In this document: positions 24,247 through 32,681 of the stretch, in pieces
Numbering within the stretch: the stretch's first letter is position 1
Layout of the letters: each line of letters opens with the position of its first letter
Assembly (NCBI GenBank): GCA_005792545.1
Contig: SXRM01000416.1
Coordinates: 1-40,226 of the forward strand
DNA from: Pseudomonadota bacterium
Lineage (GTDB): Bacteria > Myxococcota_A > UBA9042
DNA: 40,226 bases
Direction: 5' to 3'
Made by a program: the position numbers and the translations under genes
The notes under the pieces: model-generated
The model's input: the letters and a program-made list of their open reading frames with translations, nothing else
Told to the model about the DNA's origin: nothing
Databases searched by the model: none

Positions 24247-26353
24247 GGCGCACCGTGATGAGCGTCGCATACACCGCCAGCACCACCGCGACCACCCACA
24301 CTGCTGCGGTTGCGGTCAGCAGCCAACCGTTGGCCGGCAGGTCGTCCGGGTCGACTCCTGGCGGCAGCGGCGGCGGGCCCACCAGCTGCGGTGCCGCGGC
24401 GCGCGCGCGACCAGGGCGCTGCGGCTTGGTGGTGTCGTCCAGGTCGGCGTCGTCCATCGCCTGCATGGCCCTGGTGGGCTCGGCAGAGGCCATGGCGTCG
24501 AAAGACTTGGCGAGGCCGAGGCGTCGCGCCATCTCATCGGCGTCCAGTTCGCGCGTGGACTCTTCGTGCGGGGTCGGCACCGGCGGCGACGGCGGCGGCG
24601 GTGCAGCCGAGGCGGCCGGCGCCGGGCGCGGCGTCGGTGGCTTGGCTTGCGCTGGCGGTCGAGGGGCTGTCGGCGCCGGCGTGAGCTGGGTCTCGGCCAA
24701 TTGCGGTTGAGCAGCCGGCACTTGCGGGCTGGACGGCGGCTTGGTCGGTGTGCCGGCGACCGGCCGCGGCGCGATGGGCCGCGGCGGCAGCGGACCAGCC
24801 GGACCCAGGCGCAGCGCCGGAGTCGGCGGTGGTCGATCGGCTTGGGCCGGCCGAGCCAGCGGAGGCCCGGTCGGCTCGTCGCTGGGGTCAAAAGCAGCCA
24901 TGACCGGCAGGGTCACATCGCCCGGCAGCGGTGGCGGCTCGCCAGCTCCCGAGCCCAGGGCCCCAACTGGCCCGGACGGCCGCTGCGCTGCGGGCTTGGG
25001 CGGCAGTCGAGGTGCTGGCCGCGCGTCGGATTGCGGCATAGCAGGCTGGGATGGCTTTGGCTTGGGCACGGTCGGCGCTTGCAGCGCAGCCAGATCGGAC
25101 GGAACGGCAGCCGGCGGCACTGGCGGCGGCGTGGACGCAACCGGGGCTGGCGGCGGTCGCGGCACGGCCGTGGCGACCGGGTCGGCGTGGTTGCGGCCGG
25201 GCACCGCAGCCGGGGCCGCCGGTCGCGCGATCGGCTCGGATCGCGTCGGCGGTTGGGGCCGTGCGCCGGGCAGCCTGGGTGGCAGCGCCGGATCGCGGTA
25301 GGTCGGCCCATCCGCCGGATCGGGCAGCTGCGGCGGGCGCACGTCGACCCGAGAGTTCCAGCGCTCGTCGCGGTCCTGGTGGTGCGTCTGCGTCAACGCG
25401 ACGACCGTTGGTGGTCGGTCCGGCTGCAGCCCATACATGGCGCGCAGGTAGTTGCCAACGTCATCGCGCTCGGCGCGCAGGCCCAACTCGCGCAGCGCGG
25501 CGGTGATGGCGCTGCGCATCTCTGAACCGCTCTGGAATCGCTCTTCGGCGCGCGGCCGCAGAGCGCGCTCGACGACGGCGCGCAACGCCGCAGGCACGCG
25601 CTGGACCTTGTCGGTGGGCCAGCGGTAATCGACGCGGCTGACGACATCAAGCAGCTTCTTCTGGTCGAGTTCGTCGTACAGCGGCTGGGTGACCAGCGTC
25701 TCGTACAGCAGGATGCCGGCGGCGAACAGGTCGGCGCGATGGTCGATCGCGTGCCCGAGCACCTGCTCTGGTGCCATGTAGTAGACTTTGCCTTTGACCA
25801 GGCCTGCCTGGGTTTGCGTAAAGCGGTCTGCTGCTTTGGCGATGCCAAAGTCGGTCAGCTTGACCTCGCCCAGGTAGCTCAGCAGCACGTTTTGTGGGCT
25901 GACGTCGCGGTGGACGATGCCCAGCGACTCGCCGGCGAGGTTGCGCCGGCTGTGGGCGTGATCGAGCGCCGCACACAACTCAGCGACGACGAAACAGGCA
26001 ATCTCGAGCGGCAGGTCCGACTCCGTCTCGTGGTGCCGCTGCAGCACCGCAAACAGGTCGACGCCTTCGACGAACTCGAACGCCATAAAGTAGTCGTCGC
26101 CCTGCCGGCCGACATCGAGGATCTGCACGATGTTGGGGTGCGCCAGCTGGCTGACGATCTTGGCCTCGTCGGTCAGCATCTGCACAAAGCCGGGGTCGTG
26201 GCCGAACTCGCGGAACATGCGCTTGATGGCGACGACCTTGTCGAAGCCGCCAAACCCGGGCAGCGAAGCGCGGAACACCTCAGCCATACCACCGCGCCCG
26301 ACGCGCTGGCGCAGTAGGTATCGACCGAAGTTTTGGGGTGCGAGGTCCGCCAT
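24236..26353 (-). CDS. Membrane-anchored serine/threonine protein kinase (Pkn type)
   Basis: A 705-residue kinase. Catalytic domain at residues about 11-275: glycine loop GRGGMAEVF (19-27), ATP lysine K44 (VAIKR), catalytic loop HRDVSPQN (148-155), DFG at 168-170 and YYMAPEQ in the activation segment. HRDVSPQN with Ser in place of the more usual Lys-x-x-N form is common in myxobacterial kinases, which here retain D and N. Residues about 330-650 are a Pro/Ala-rich linker, followed by a short acidic region and one C-terminal TM helix (LLTATAAVWVVAVVLAVYA), so the kinase faces the cytoplasm. The frame opens at 26503, but MADLAPQNFGRYLL from the ATG at 26353 fits the family. No ligand-sensing domain is seen beyond the TM helix. 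It overlaps ggt, which follows in the operon. Confidence 0.93.
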   Translation of the reverse strand: MADLAPQNFGRYLLRQRVGRGGMAEVFRASLPGFGGFDKVVAIKRMFREFGHDPGFVQMLTDEAKIVSQLAHPNIVQILDVGRQGDDYFMAFEFVEGVDLFAVLQRHHETESDLPLEIACFVVAELCAALDHAHSRRNLAGESLGIVHRDVSPQNVLLSYLGEVKLTDFGIAKAADRFTQTQAGLVKGKVYYMAPEQVLGHAIDHRADLFAAGILLYETLVTQPLYDELDQKKLLDVVSRVDYRWPTDKVQRVPAALRAVVERALRPRAEERFQSGSEMRSAITAALRELGLRAERDDVGNYLRAMYGLQPDRPPTVVALTQTHHQDRDERWNSRVDVRPPQLPDPADGPTYRDPALPPRLPGARPQPPTRSEPIARPAAPAAVPGRNHADPVATAVPRPPPAPVASTPPPVPPAAVPSDLAALQAPTVPKPKPSQPAMPQSDARPAPRLPPKPAAQRPSGPVGALGSGAGEPPPLPGDVTLPVMAAFDPSDEPTGPPLARPAQADRPPPTPALRLGPAGPLPPRPIAPRPVAGTPTKPPSSPQVPAAQPQLAETQLTPAPTAPRPPAQAKPPTPRPAPAASAAPPPPSPPVPTPHEESTRELDADEMARRLGLAKSFDAMASAEPTRAMQAMDDADLDDTTKPQRPGRARAAAPQLVGPPPLPPGVDPDDLPANGWLLTATAAVWVVAVVLAVYATLITVRHGG

Positions 26354-26494
26354 CGCGCCCGGCAGTCTAGGCCAGGTTGGCTGCCGGCGAAAGCACGGCG
26401 CTGCCGGCCTGTTTCGTGCCCGCAACACTTGCGGGTGCGGGCAATAAACCGCTACCGTCCGCCCCCCGCCCATGTCCGGGCGTCGTGGATAGAC

Positions 26495-26743
26495 ATGAAG
26501 CACATTGTACTTTTCCTTTCAGCGGCTTTTGCGATCGGCTGCGCCAGCGAAGGCGCCATCGGCGACAGTTGCGGCACCGCAGGCAAGACCACCGACGAGT
26601 GCGTGTCAGGCGCTATCTGCACCAACAGTTCGGGCGGCAAGAACGCTTGTCGCAAGATTTGCACCGAGCAAAAAGACTGCGCAACCAACGAGGCCTGCAA
26701 CGGCGTCAGCGGCAGTAGTACCAAGAGCTGTCAGCCGAAGTAG
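26495..26743 (+). CDS. Small Cys-rich lipoprotein
   Basis: An 82-residue lipoprotein. MKHIVLFLSAAFAIGC supplies a signal and lipobox AIGC (C16). The mature part of about 66 residues has eight further cysteines in a pattern (DSC..., DEC...AIC..., NAC..KIC..., DC...EAC..., SC) that resembles the small disulfide-rich modules common in Myxococcota surface proteins. A similar module appears in the MopE-like protein at 36277 (DCDSGLC, DCATVADAGLC). Function unknown. The frame is open from 26333 but only this ATG gives a proper signal. It is divergent from the kinase gene (141 bp apart) and converges on the Uma2-type gene, whose stop is 15 bp away. Confidence 0.78.
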   Translation: MKHIVLFLSAAFAIGCASEGAIGDSCGTAGKTTDECVSGAICTNSSGGKNACRKICTEQKDCATNEACNGVSGSSTKSCQPK

Positions 26744-26758
26744 CGCAACGCCGCGCGC

Positions 26759-27334
26759 CTACTCGCCTGTGTCCCACAGCGCGCCGATGTCGAACTCGAT
26801 TTCGGCAAACGGCGCGATCGCGACGGGATCGTCGCCGTCATAGGTGCCGACCCAGATCCAGCGCCCGCCGCCGTTCTCAAACACCTCGACCGTGCGCGCG
26901 CTGGGGTCAATGAGCCATGCCCAACCTACGCCCGCTTGCACGTACTTGGGCAGCTTGAGCATGCGGTCTTTGCGCGCAGTGCCGGTAGAGACGACTTCGC
27001 AGATCCAGTCGGGCGTGATCATGAACTGGGCAGTTTCAGGCAGCCGCGGCATGGTCGTGCGGCGCCAGCCCGCGATGTCCGGGACCACGACGTTGGGGCC
27101 AATGGCGCACTCCGGCTCATCGACGATCCACCACCCGCCTGGCCCGTCGCGGCTGGGCTGGCGGTTTCCGAATGCCAGGTTGATGCGTGCTCCGGCTCGC
27201 GACGAAGCAACCCCGTGCTTGGGCGCTGGCCGCGGCTGGCTGTACAACACCCCATCGATGATCTCGCCGACGACGTTGTCTGGTAGCGCGACCAAATCGG
27301 CGTAGCTTGCTTCACGAACGGCGGGTTGGGCCAT
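26759..27334 (-). CDS. Uma2 family protein (DUF820, PD-(D/E)xK fold)
   Basis: A 191-residue Uma2-type protein. It has YADLVALPDNVVGEIIDGVLY at the N-terminus, the conserved VPDIAGWRR with the nuclease-type Asp, and PDWICEVVS with the Glu of the E-x-(K) motif, then YVQAGVGWAWLIDP. The Lys of the classical PD-(D/E)xK triad is replaced in this family. Uma2 proteins are abundant in cyanobacteria, Planctomycetes and Myxococcota; their biological role is unclear. The ATG at 27334 is preceded by GAGGGAACC, a good ribosome-binding site, and is preferred to the ATG at 27397. It is divergent from the small gene at 27482. Confidence 0.88.
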   Translation of the reverse strand: MAQPAVREASYADLVALPDNVVGEIIDGVLYSQPRPAPKHGVASSRAGARINLAFGNRQPSRDGPGGWWIVDEPECAIGPNVVVPDIAGWRRTTMPRLPETAQFMITPDWICEVVSTGTARKDRMLKLPKYVQAGVGWAWLIDPSARTVEVFENGGGRWIWVGTYDGDDPVAIAPFAEIEFDIGALWDTGE

Positions 27335-27408
27335 GGTTCCCTCGATGGCCGCCCCCGGCCCTGGCACAAGCGTAGGCATTTCAGCGCCCCACAGCAATGC
27401 GTCAGGCC

Positions 27409-27436
27409 TTGCGCGCAGCGAAACTCGGACTAAAAT
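27409..27436 (+). promoter_or_regulatory. Probable promoter for the 79-residue protein
   Basis: TTGCGC (27409-27414), a 16-bp spacer and TAAAAT (27431-27436) make a plausible sigma-70 promoter in the divergent gap. Transcription would begin around 27443, just before the three CTTCAAC repeats. Confidence 0.45.
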
Positions 27437-27443
27437 CGTCCTA

Positions 27444-27470
27444 CTTCAACCGTCTTCAACCTGCTTCAAC
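27444..27470 (+). repeat. Three CTTCAAC repeats with exact 10-bp period
   Basis: CTTCAAC occurs at 27444-27450, 27454-27460 and 27464-27470, each separated by three other bases. The array lies between a probable -10 box and the AAGGA ribosome-binding site (27471-27475) of the gene at 27482. One-turn spacing suggests binding of a protein to one face of the DNA, or a translational control element in the leader RNA (inference). Confidence 0.55.
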
Positions 27471-27481
27471 AAGGACCCGCC

Positions 27482-27721
27482 ATGCCCGAAGTCGACGACG
27501 CCACCGCCCGCAAAGGCATCTTGAAGCAGCTTGCCCGCAACAACGGCTCGCAGCATATCCGCGATCTCCATGAATTCAGCACGTTGCGCTTTGGTCGCGG
27601 CCACCAGGCGTTCTCGGCGCTGATGGAAGGCCTTGTTGGCGACGCGCTGGTGCTCTACGACGGCCAGGTGTTCCATTTGACCGACGAAGGGCGCAAGGCC
27701 GTGGGCTCGATGCTGGTCTGA
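27482..27721 (+). CDS. Small winged-helix-like protein, unknown function
   Basis: A 79-residue soluble protein that I do not recognise as a named family. The ATG at 27482 has AAGGA seven bases ahead. The layout of a helix (ARKGILKQLARN), a second helix (HQAFSALMEGLVGD) and a strand/wing ending in VFHLTDEGRKAV resembles a minimal winged helix, where LT-x-EGR-type ends are common; DNA binding is therefore a guess. The leader carries three CTTCAAC repeats. It ends 3 bp before the stop of the OPT transporter on the opposite strand. Confidence 0.72.
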   Translation: MPEVDDATARKGILKQLARNNGSQHIRDLHEFSTLRFGRGHQAFSALMEGLVGDALVLYDGQVFHLTDEGRKAVGSMLV

Positions 27722-27724
27722 CCC

Positions 27725-29539
27725 CTAGCCAGCCAGCGTTCGGAACAGCCCATATACGCCCAGCCCCAACGCTGCGAGCGAGTCGCCGGCAATCAGACCA
27801 CCGCCCAGCAGCGAGTTGGTGCTCATGTCTTCGGGCACGTCCGCGTCCTCCGCCTGTGCCGCTGCGCCCTGGGCCGCTTCTTCCTGCAGGGTCGTCGCGT
27901 AGCTGCTCAGGATGCCACCCATGCCGAACCACAGGCTGGTATTGAAGTCGACAAAGCCACCAAACGAAGACGCATAGGGCGACGGCAGCACCACGGCGTC
28001 GAGCAGGAAATCCGCGCCGTAGGCCACCTTGCCGCTTTTGACCCACGCCTGGTAGCGGGCGTTGTTCTTGATGAGCTTGCGCAGGATTTCGGTCAGCAGG
28101 CCAATTGCCAGGCCGATCTGCAGCGCGGTCATCACGAACGGCTTGGGGTGCACGATACCGCGGATAGCGCCGACGAACTTGAAGGTCATTGCCGACTGCC
28201 ACTTTTCGGCGCCGGCGACACCCTGGTTGGTGAAGGTGTCGATGGCCAGCACCGGATAGGCCGACATGAACACCCGCGCAAACGCCACGGTCATGATGGC
28301 GCCCATGACGATGCCGATGACCTGGTAGCGAAACTGGATGGTGCGGTTGGTCTGCAGGCGCCAGCCGGTCGATCGGTCCTGCTGCATGTCCACGCCTGCC
28401 GAGGTCGAAACCAGCAAAATGGCCGCGCAGAGCAATGCAACGCCCGGATCTTTGAGGCCCAACGCCGCCAGCACGAACACCGTGACGACGAACGCCGAAG
28501 AGATCGGGTTGCTGTCCGAGATGCCGGTCGAGATGCCGTTGATGAGCACGAACACCAATGCCAGCGCCATCGCGACCGCTACATAGGTGCCCGGCAAGCC
28601 GAGAAAGCCCGTGGCGACGCTATACAGCGCCACCGCCCAGAACACCGTCCAGGCAATCAAGCGGGTGCGGTTGGTGTGGCTCCAGTCTTGGGTAGTCGCC
28701 TGTTCGGCTTGCTGGCGCGCGCTGAACTGTTTGACCGCCTTGAAGAGGATCAGCGTGATGTCGACGGCCGCCGCACCCATGATGGTGCCCAGCGCGATGA
28801 TGAAGAAAATCTTGCGAAACGGCGCGCCTTTGTCGAGCCAGCCGATCTCGACCAGATACGGGGTCATGGCGTCGCCGATGCACGCGACCACGATGGCCGG
28901 CACGCCGATGCGCGCGCCTACAATCATGCCGGCGCCCAGCGTCGAGGTCGACAAGCCAACCGCGCCAAATGCCTTGACGTTCTCTGCCGCGACGCCGCCG
29001 AGCAAGCCGACCAGTGTGCCGGTGCCTAGCTTGCCGATCGACTGCTTGAGTAGCCGCAGGTCGGTGAGCGCGCGCAAGATATTGGCGACCGCGAGGCCGG
29101 ACGGGTAGGTCAAGCGCATCTGGTCGACCAGGATCGGTGTGTAGAGCATGCCGATGCCGCAGCCAAACATGCCGATGCACATAAAGAACAGGCTCAGCTG
29201 CCAATCGGGCGGTGGCGCGATGCCGAGCCAGACCATCGCCTGGATCAGCACGCACATGCCCGACATGCCCGCGACCGACGCCGCCATCGTCTGCATGTAG
29301 TTGGCGCCGTGCTTGCCGTCGGCGCCGTAGCCGTACGTCACCGCCGAGCCGAGGATGCCGGCCAGAACCTGCCCACCGACGAAAAAGCCGAGCGAGAAGT
29401 TCATGTAGGCCGCGGTGACGCCGCCCAAGGGTCCCAGCAGAAAGATCGCAACGCAGCCCAACAGCAGGTAGTACTTGGGCGTGCCGATAGCGGGCAGCCA
29501 CCGCCAATTCTGAGTTGTCGCGTGCGTCGCTTCAGCCAT
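27725..29539 (-). CDS. OPT family oligopeptide / metal-chelate transporter
   Basis: A 604-residue polytopic protein with about 14 TM segments, matching the OPT superfamily in size. Typical blocks are present: GANYMQTMAASVAGMSGM, YPSGLAVANILRAL, VGARIGVPAIV and GISDSNPISS. OPT carriers use the proton gradient to import small peptides, glutathione or metal chelates across the inner membrane; which one applies here is unknown. A gamma-glutamyltransferase in the same window makes glutathione-derived peptides conceivable, but the genes are not adjacent. GGAGG lies ten bases before the ATG at 29539, and the frame's earlier start at 29569 lacks this. It overlaps the end of birA by 8 bp and is probably co-transcribed with it. 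Confidence 0.9.
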   Translation of the reverse strand: MAEATHATTQNWRWLPAIGTPKYYLLLGCVAIFLLGPLGGVTAAYMNFSLGFFVGGQVLAGILGSAVTYGYGADGKHGANYMQTMAASVAGMSGMCVLIQAMVWLGIAPPPDWQLSLFFMCIGMFGCGIGMLYTPILVDQMRLTYPSGLAVANILRALTDLRLLKQSIGKLGTGTLVGLLGGVAAENVKAFGAVGLSTSTLGAGMIVGARIGVPAIVVACIGDAMTPYLVEIGWLDKGAPFRKIFFIIALGTIMGAAAVDITLILFKAVKQFSARQQAEQATTQDWSHTNRTRLIAWTVFWAVALYSVATGFLGLPGTYVAVAMALALVFVLINGISTGISDSNPISSAFVVTVFVLAALGLKDPGVALLCAAILLVSTSAGVDMQQDRSTGWRLQTNRTIQFRYQVIGIVMGAIMTVAFARVFMSAYPVLAIDTFTNQGVAGAEKWQSAMTFKFVGAIRGIVHPKPFVMTALQIGLAIGLLTEILRKLIKNNARYQAWVKSGKVAYGADFLLDAVVLPSPYASSFGGFVDFNTSLWFGMGGILSSYATTLQEEAAQGAAAQAEDADVPEDMSTNSLLGGGLIAGDSLAALGLGVYGLFRTLAG

Positions 29540-30419
29540 GGGCTTCCTCCGGAGGCAGCGGTCGGGCATCGGACGCGACGGCGGCGATGCAAAGAGGTGA
29601 GATGCAAGCGTAGTCTAGCGCAGTACCATCGGCCGCCAGCCAGCGACCGCGCAGTTCGCCGCTCGGGTCCAGGCCGTCCAGGCGCATCCAGCGCTGGCCC
29701 TCGCGCGGGCCCAGGTCCAACTGCACCGCGCGGCCGACGAAAGCGAGGTGACTTTCGAGCGCGACGACGTCCAGCGCACCGCCACGGCGGACGAACGCGT
29801 CGATCGCCGCACGGACCGCCAGTGCGCAATCGCCAGTAAGCGTTGTCAGATCCAGGCCATTGGCAGTTGCGCCCAGTTCGGCCAGGCTGATGGCGGGCAG
29901 ATTCAAAGCGTTGCTTGTTGGCGCTGCACGCACATTGACGCCGACGCCGCATAACCACAACGGATCCGCGCACGGGCCGCCCACGCGTTCGCACAGTAGG
30001 CCCGCCAGCTTGTGCGGTGCGCCGGCGTGGAGCACCACGATGTCGTTGGGCCACTTGAGCCACAACGCGGCGCCGACGCGGCGCTGCAAGGTCTCGCGCA
30101 CGGCTTGTCCGGCCGCAAGCGACAACCGCGCCCAGCGCTCAGGAGCCAGCAGCAGTGGACCGCCCACCGACATCAGCAGGGCATCGCCGGGCTCGGCAAG
30201 CCAGGTGGCGCCGTTGCGGCCGCGGCCCGCAGTCTGGTGGCCAGCGACCGCGACGCGCCAACCCAGGTCGCTCGGCGGATTGTCGGCGAACCACTGCCGT
30301 AGCCAGGCTTGCGTGGAGTCGACCTGCTCTTGCGCCTGGCAGTGCGACCAGGCTTGCCCCGACGCGCGAAGGGCGGCCAAGACGGCGTGTGGATCGCAGG
30401 GCAGGGGGAGGACAGGCAT
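29532..30419 (-). CDS. birA: Biotin--[acetyl-CoA-carboxylase] ligase
   Basis: A 295-residue biotin protein ligase that activates biotin with ATP and attaches it to the carboxylase carrier protein. Conserved sites: VDSTQ (33-37), the biotinyl-AMP loop TAGRGRNG (63-70), LKWPNDI (121-127) and K137 in HKLAGLL. GVGVNV follows, then a small C-terminal SH3-like domain. There is no N-terminal helix-turn-helix, so it is a class I ligase without repressor function. The first gene of a pair with the OPT transporter (8-bp overlap). Its 5' side is separated from MITE copy B by 85 bp. Confidence 0.93.
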   Translation of the reverse strand: MPVLPLPCDPHAVLAALRASGQAWSHCQAQEQVDSTQAWLRQWFADNPPSDLGWRVAVAGHQTAGRGRNGATWLAEPGDALLMSVGGPLLLAPERWARLSLAAGQAVRETLQRRVGAALWLKWPNDIVVLHAGAPHKLAGLLCERVGGPCADPLWLCGVGVNVRAAPTSNALNLPAISLAELGATANGLDLTTLTGDCALAVRAAIDAFVRRGGALDVVALESHLAFVGRAVQLDLGPREGQRWMRLDGLDPSGELRGRWLAADGTALDYACISPLCIAAVASDARPLPPEEAHG

Positions 30420-30504
30420 TGCGCAAGCCGTTGGCCCGGCAGCGGACCGGGCGGTGCGAGGGTGCCAGGGTGTGGGCGAAGGCGCAATTGGGGTGGCGAC
30501 GTGT

Positions 30505-30768
30505 GGGTGCGGATCGCGCTTTGGGGTCTACGGCGAGGCGCGCGGAACCAGTGAATACGCATGGCGTTCAGGTTTGACCCGGCGGCTGAAGCCGCAGGCT
30601 AGCTATACCAAGCCCGGCCTACGCCGGGCTGGGCTTTCACCCGTGATTGTGTAGCCTTGCGGAGGCAAGGCTTTGCACCCCAAGGCCGCGGCTTCAGCCG
30701 CCGGCAGTATTTGCGAGGACTGCGTGCTTACCATGTCGCCGGTCGGCCCCACTCGAGGAACCGCACCC
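30505..30768 (-). mobile_element. 264-bp MITE-like element, copy B, with intact 9-bp target duplication
   Basis: Inverted second copy of the element at 5341-5604. Its ends are the inverted repeat GGGTGCGG (30505-30512) and CCGCACCC (30761-30768). It is flanked by a perfect 9-bp direct repeat, GCGACGTGT, at 30496-30504 and 30769-30777, the signature of a transposition event. Length is identical to copy A and 232 of 264 bases agree by hand alignment. The internal 17-bp stem is fully complementary here, where copy A has one G-U pair, and the inner GC-rich hairpins are kept. No protein is encoded, so it needs a transposase in trans. Read on the minus strand it begins 20 bp after the stop of the AAA ATPase gene, the same placement as copy A behind its upstream gene. 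Confidence 0.88.
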
Positions 30769-30788
30769 GCGACGTGTGCCTACCAGAA

Positions 30789-32381
30789 TTAGGCCCGCCA
30801 AACCCAAACCCCCACGCCCTGCACCTCCGGCCGCTCTGCCTCGACCAGCACCCGCTCACCCCACTCAAGCGCCTCGGTCTCCGGCCGCCGGTCAAAAATC
30901 AGCAGCGACGCAGACTCACACGGGATCCGCTGCAAATACTGGTCGAGCTGCGCCAGGCCTTCGGGCTTGGGGTCGCCCTTTTTGGCGTACCACACCTTTA
31001 GCTCAAACAAGTGCCGCTCAAACCGCGTCCCGTACAGGTCGACCACGCCTCGCTCGTCCGCCACCGGCCACTTGATAAGGATGTCCATGCGCTTGGTCCC
31101 CGCCGCGTACTCACGCTCGACATGACCACCGCCATTGACCGCCGCCTGCAGGTAGGCCATCGCCATCAGGTGCACCGCAACCTCGTGGTAGTCCTCTTGC
31201 TGCACAAAGCTCTCGGCATGCTCCAGCCAAAACGCCACGAGGCCGTCGCGAACCTTGTCGATGTCAAAGCGGCCATCGGCAGTGCGCCAGCGGTGCGGGG
31301 CCTGCGGAATACCTGCTTGCAGGTTGGCGGTCAGCTTGCGGGCGATGACTTCGCGGTAGATCGCGTTGGCGATTTGCGGCGGCCGGCTACCGTCGATGAG
31401 GCCAAGGTCGCGGCAAAACCGCAGGTCTTCGACATCAAAGGGCGTCACCGCGCCGGCCAGCAACGGCTGGATCACGCGTCGCACCCGGTCCTCGCGCAAC
31501 CGTGCCATCAGGCTGTCAAAGTGGGTGCCCCATTGCAGCACGATGCGCTCTTTGGCGGCGTCGATCTGCGGCACGTCGATGGTCGCGGTCCACTGTTGCT
31601 TTGCCACGATGTCGTTGGCCAGCGCATTGACGAGGTGCGGCTGGCCACCGGTCCACAGCAGCGCACGGTCGATAGCGTCTTCGGTGAAACCCTGACCGGT
31701 CTCGGCGGTGTGCTGGCCGTAGAGCTCGGCGATCTCACATCGTGTGAATGTGGCCAGCGTTATCGACTCGCGCTTGATGTTGAACGGGCTGGAGGTGCCC
31801 AAGGTCGTCGATCCGCCCGTCGCCACTTTGTAGTCGCGCACATCGCGCATGCCGAAGATGCAAACGGAGTGTGGAAAGCCCTTGGGTCGCTCGGCGTAAC
31901 CCTTGCGCAACTGGCTCAGCACCGAGATCAGGCCGTCGTTTTCCAAGCAGTCGATCTCGTCGATGAACAACACCAGCGGCCGCGGGCACGCTTGCGCCCA
32001 CGCTTTGAGAAAGCGGTACAGACGGTTGCGCGGCACTTGCGGTGCGTCTGGCGGTTCCGCGGGTGGCGCATCGGTCGCAGGCAGTTTGTCACTTGCCGAC
32101 CGGAGCGAATCGACCACCAACTGCACCACTTCGCCGACGTCGTGGACAGCGCGGGCGTCCTCGACGGTGCAAAACACCACGGCGTAACGCCCGTCTTGCC
32201 GCAACTTTTCGGCCAAGGCCATGACGGTCGTGGTCTTGCCCGACTGGCGGGGCGCATGCAGTACGAAGTAGAACTTGTCGTGGGCCAACTGCTCGACGTC
32301 TGGCGGCAAGCGTGCGAGCGGTGGCAGCGTGTAGTTTTCCGCCGCGTTATTGGCGTGGGCGGTGTTGAAGGAGCGGGCCAT
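30789..32381 (-). CDS. AAA ATPase with C-terminal PD-(D/E)xK nuclease-like domain
   Basis: A 530-residue protein. The N-terminal ATPase has Walker A APRQSGKTT (about residues 42-50), Walker B VLFIDEID, and a sensor-like block CIFGMRDVRDYK. A helical region follows (GGQPHLVNALANDI is typical of AAA-like STAND/archaeal ATPase relatives). The C-terminus resembles a PD-(D/E)xK nuclease fold, with a Glu in REYAAGTKR, D433 (MDIL), E460-x-K462 (FELKVW) and a Gln in LAQLDQYLQ. ATPases with such tails are widespread, often strain-variable, with unknown function; a role in defence or mobile DNA is only a guess. It is a single gene, divergent from the BON gene across a 300-bp gap, and MITE copy B lies 20 bp past its stop. 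Confidence 0.85.
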   Translation of the reverse strand: MARSFNTAHANNAAENYTLPPLARLPPDVEQLAHDKFYFVLHAPRQSGKTTTVMALAEKLRQDGRYAVVFCTVEDARAVHDVGEVVQLVVDSLRSASDKLPATDAPPAEPPDAPQVPRNRLYRFLKAWAQACPRPLVLFIDEIDCLENDGLISVLSQLRKGYAERPKGFPHSVCIFGMRDVRDYKVATGGSTTLGTSSPFNIKRESITLATFTRCEIAELYGQHTAETGQGFTEDAIDRALLWTGGQPHLVNALANDIVAKQQWTATIDVPQIDAAKERIVLQWGTHFDSLMARLREDRVRRVIQPLLAGAVTPFDVEDLRFCRDLGLIDGSRPPQIANAIYREVIARKLTANLQAGIPQAPHRWRTADGRFDIDKVRDGLVAFWLEHAESFVQQEDYHEVAVHLMAMAYLQAAVNGGGHVEREYAAGTKRMDILIKWPVADERGVVDLYGTRFERHLFELKVWYAKKGDPKPEGLAQLDQYLQRIPCESASLLIFDRRPETEALEWGERVLVEAERPEVQGVGVWVWRA

Positions 32382-32681
32382 CGCGCACGCACTGCCGCTC
32401 GGGTGGCGACGGCGGCGAGGATAGCACGGCCGCAGCCCGGCCTCACGCCCAACAGCTGCGCAAACTTACGGCGTTTGGCGCGGCGACGGCCACCGCAGAG
32501 CAGCCAGCCCTACGCGCGCCGATGAGCGCCGAAACACAGGTTCGCGGCCAACTGCTGCAAGCCGCCTGACACCCCGATGACAAACCCGCCTTGCCGCGCC
32601 CGCTTGCCGCCCCTAGCCTGAGAGCGTCCGGGGCGGACCGGGCAACCACCACGACCGAGGTCGTGCCAAAAGGGGGACACC
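32382..32681 (+). other. 300-bp divergent intergenic region, no gene seen
   Basis: Lies between the AAA ATPase start on the minus strand and the BON-domain gene on the plus strand, so it should hold both promoters. I find no convincing -35/-10 pair, no RNA gene and no open frame with credible coding character. Near its right end AGGGGG (32671-32676) is the ribosome-binding site of the BON gene. Confidence 0.6.

Noticed and set aside
24167..25525. 452-codon open frame on the plus strand, rich in Arg/Gly/Ser
   Set aside because: Antisense of the proline-rich linker of the Ser/Thr kinase, with no start signal or domain.
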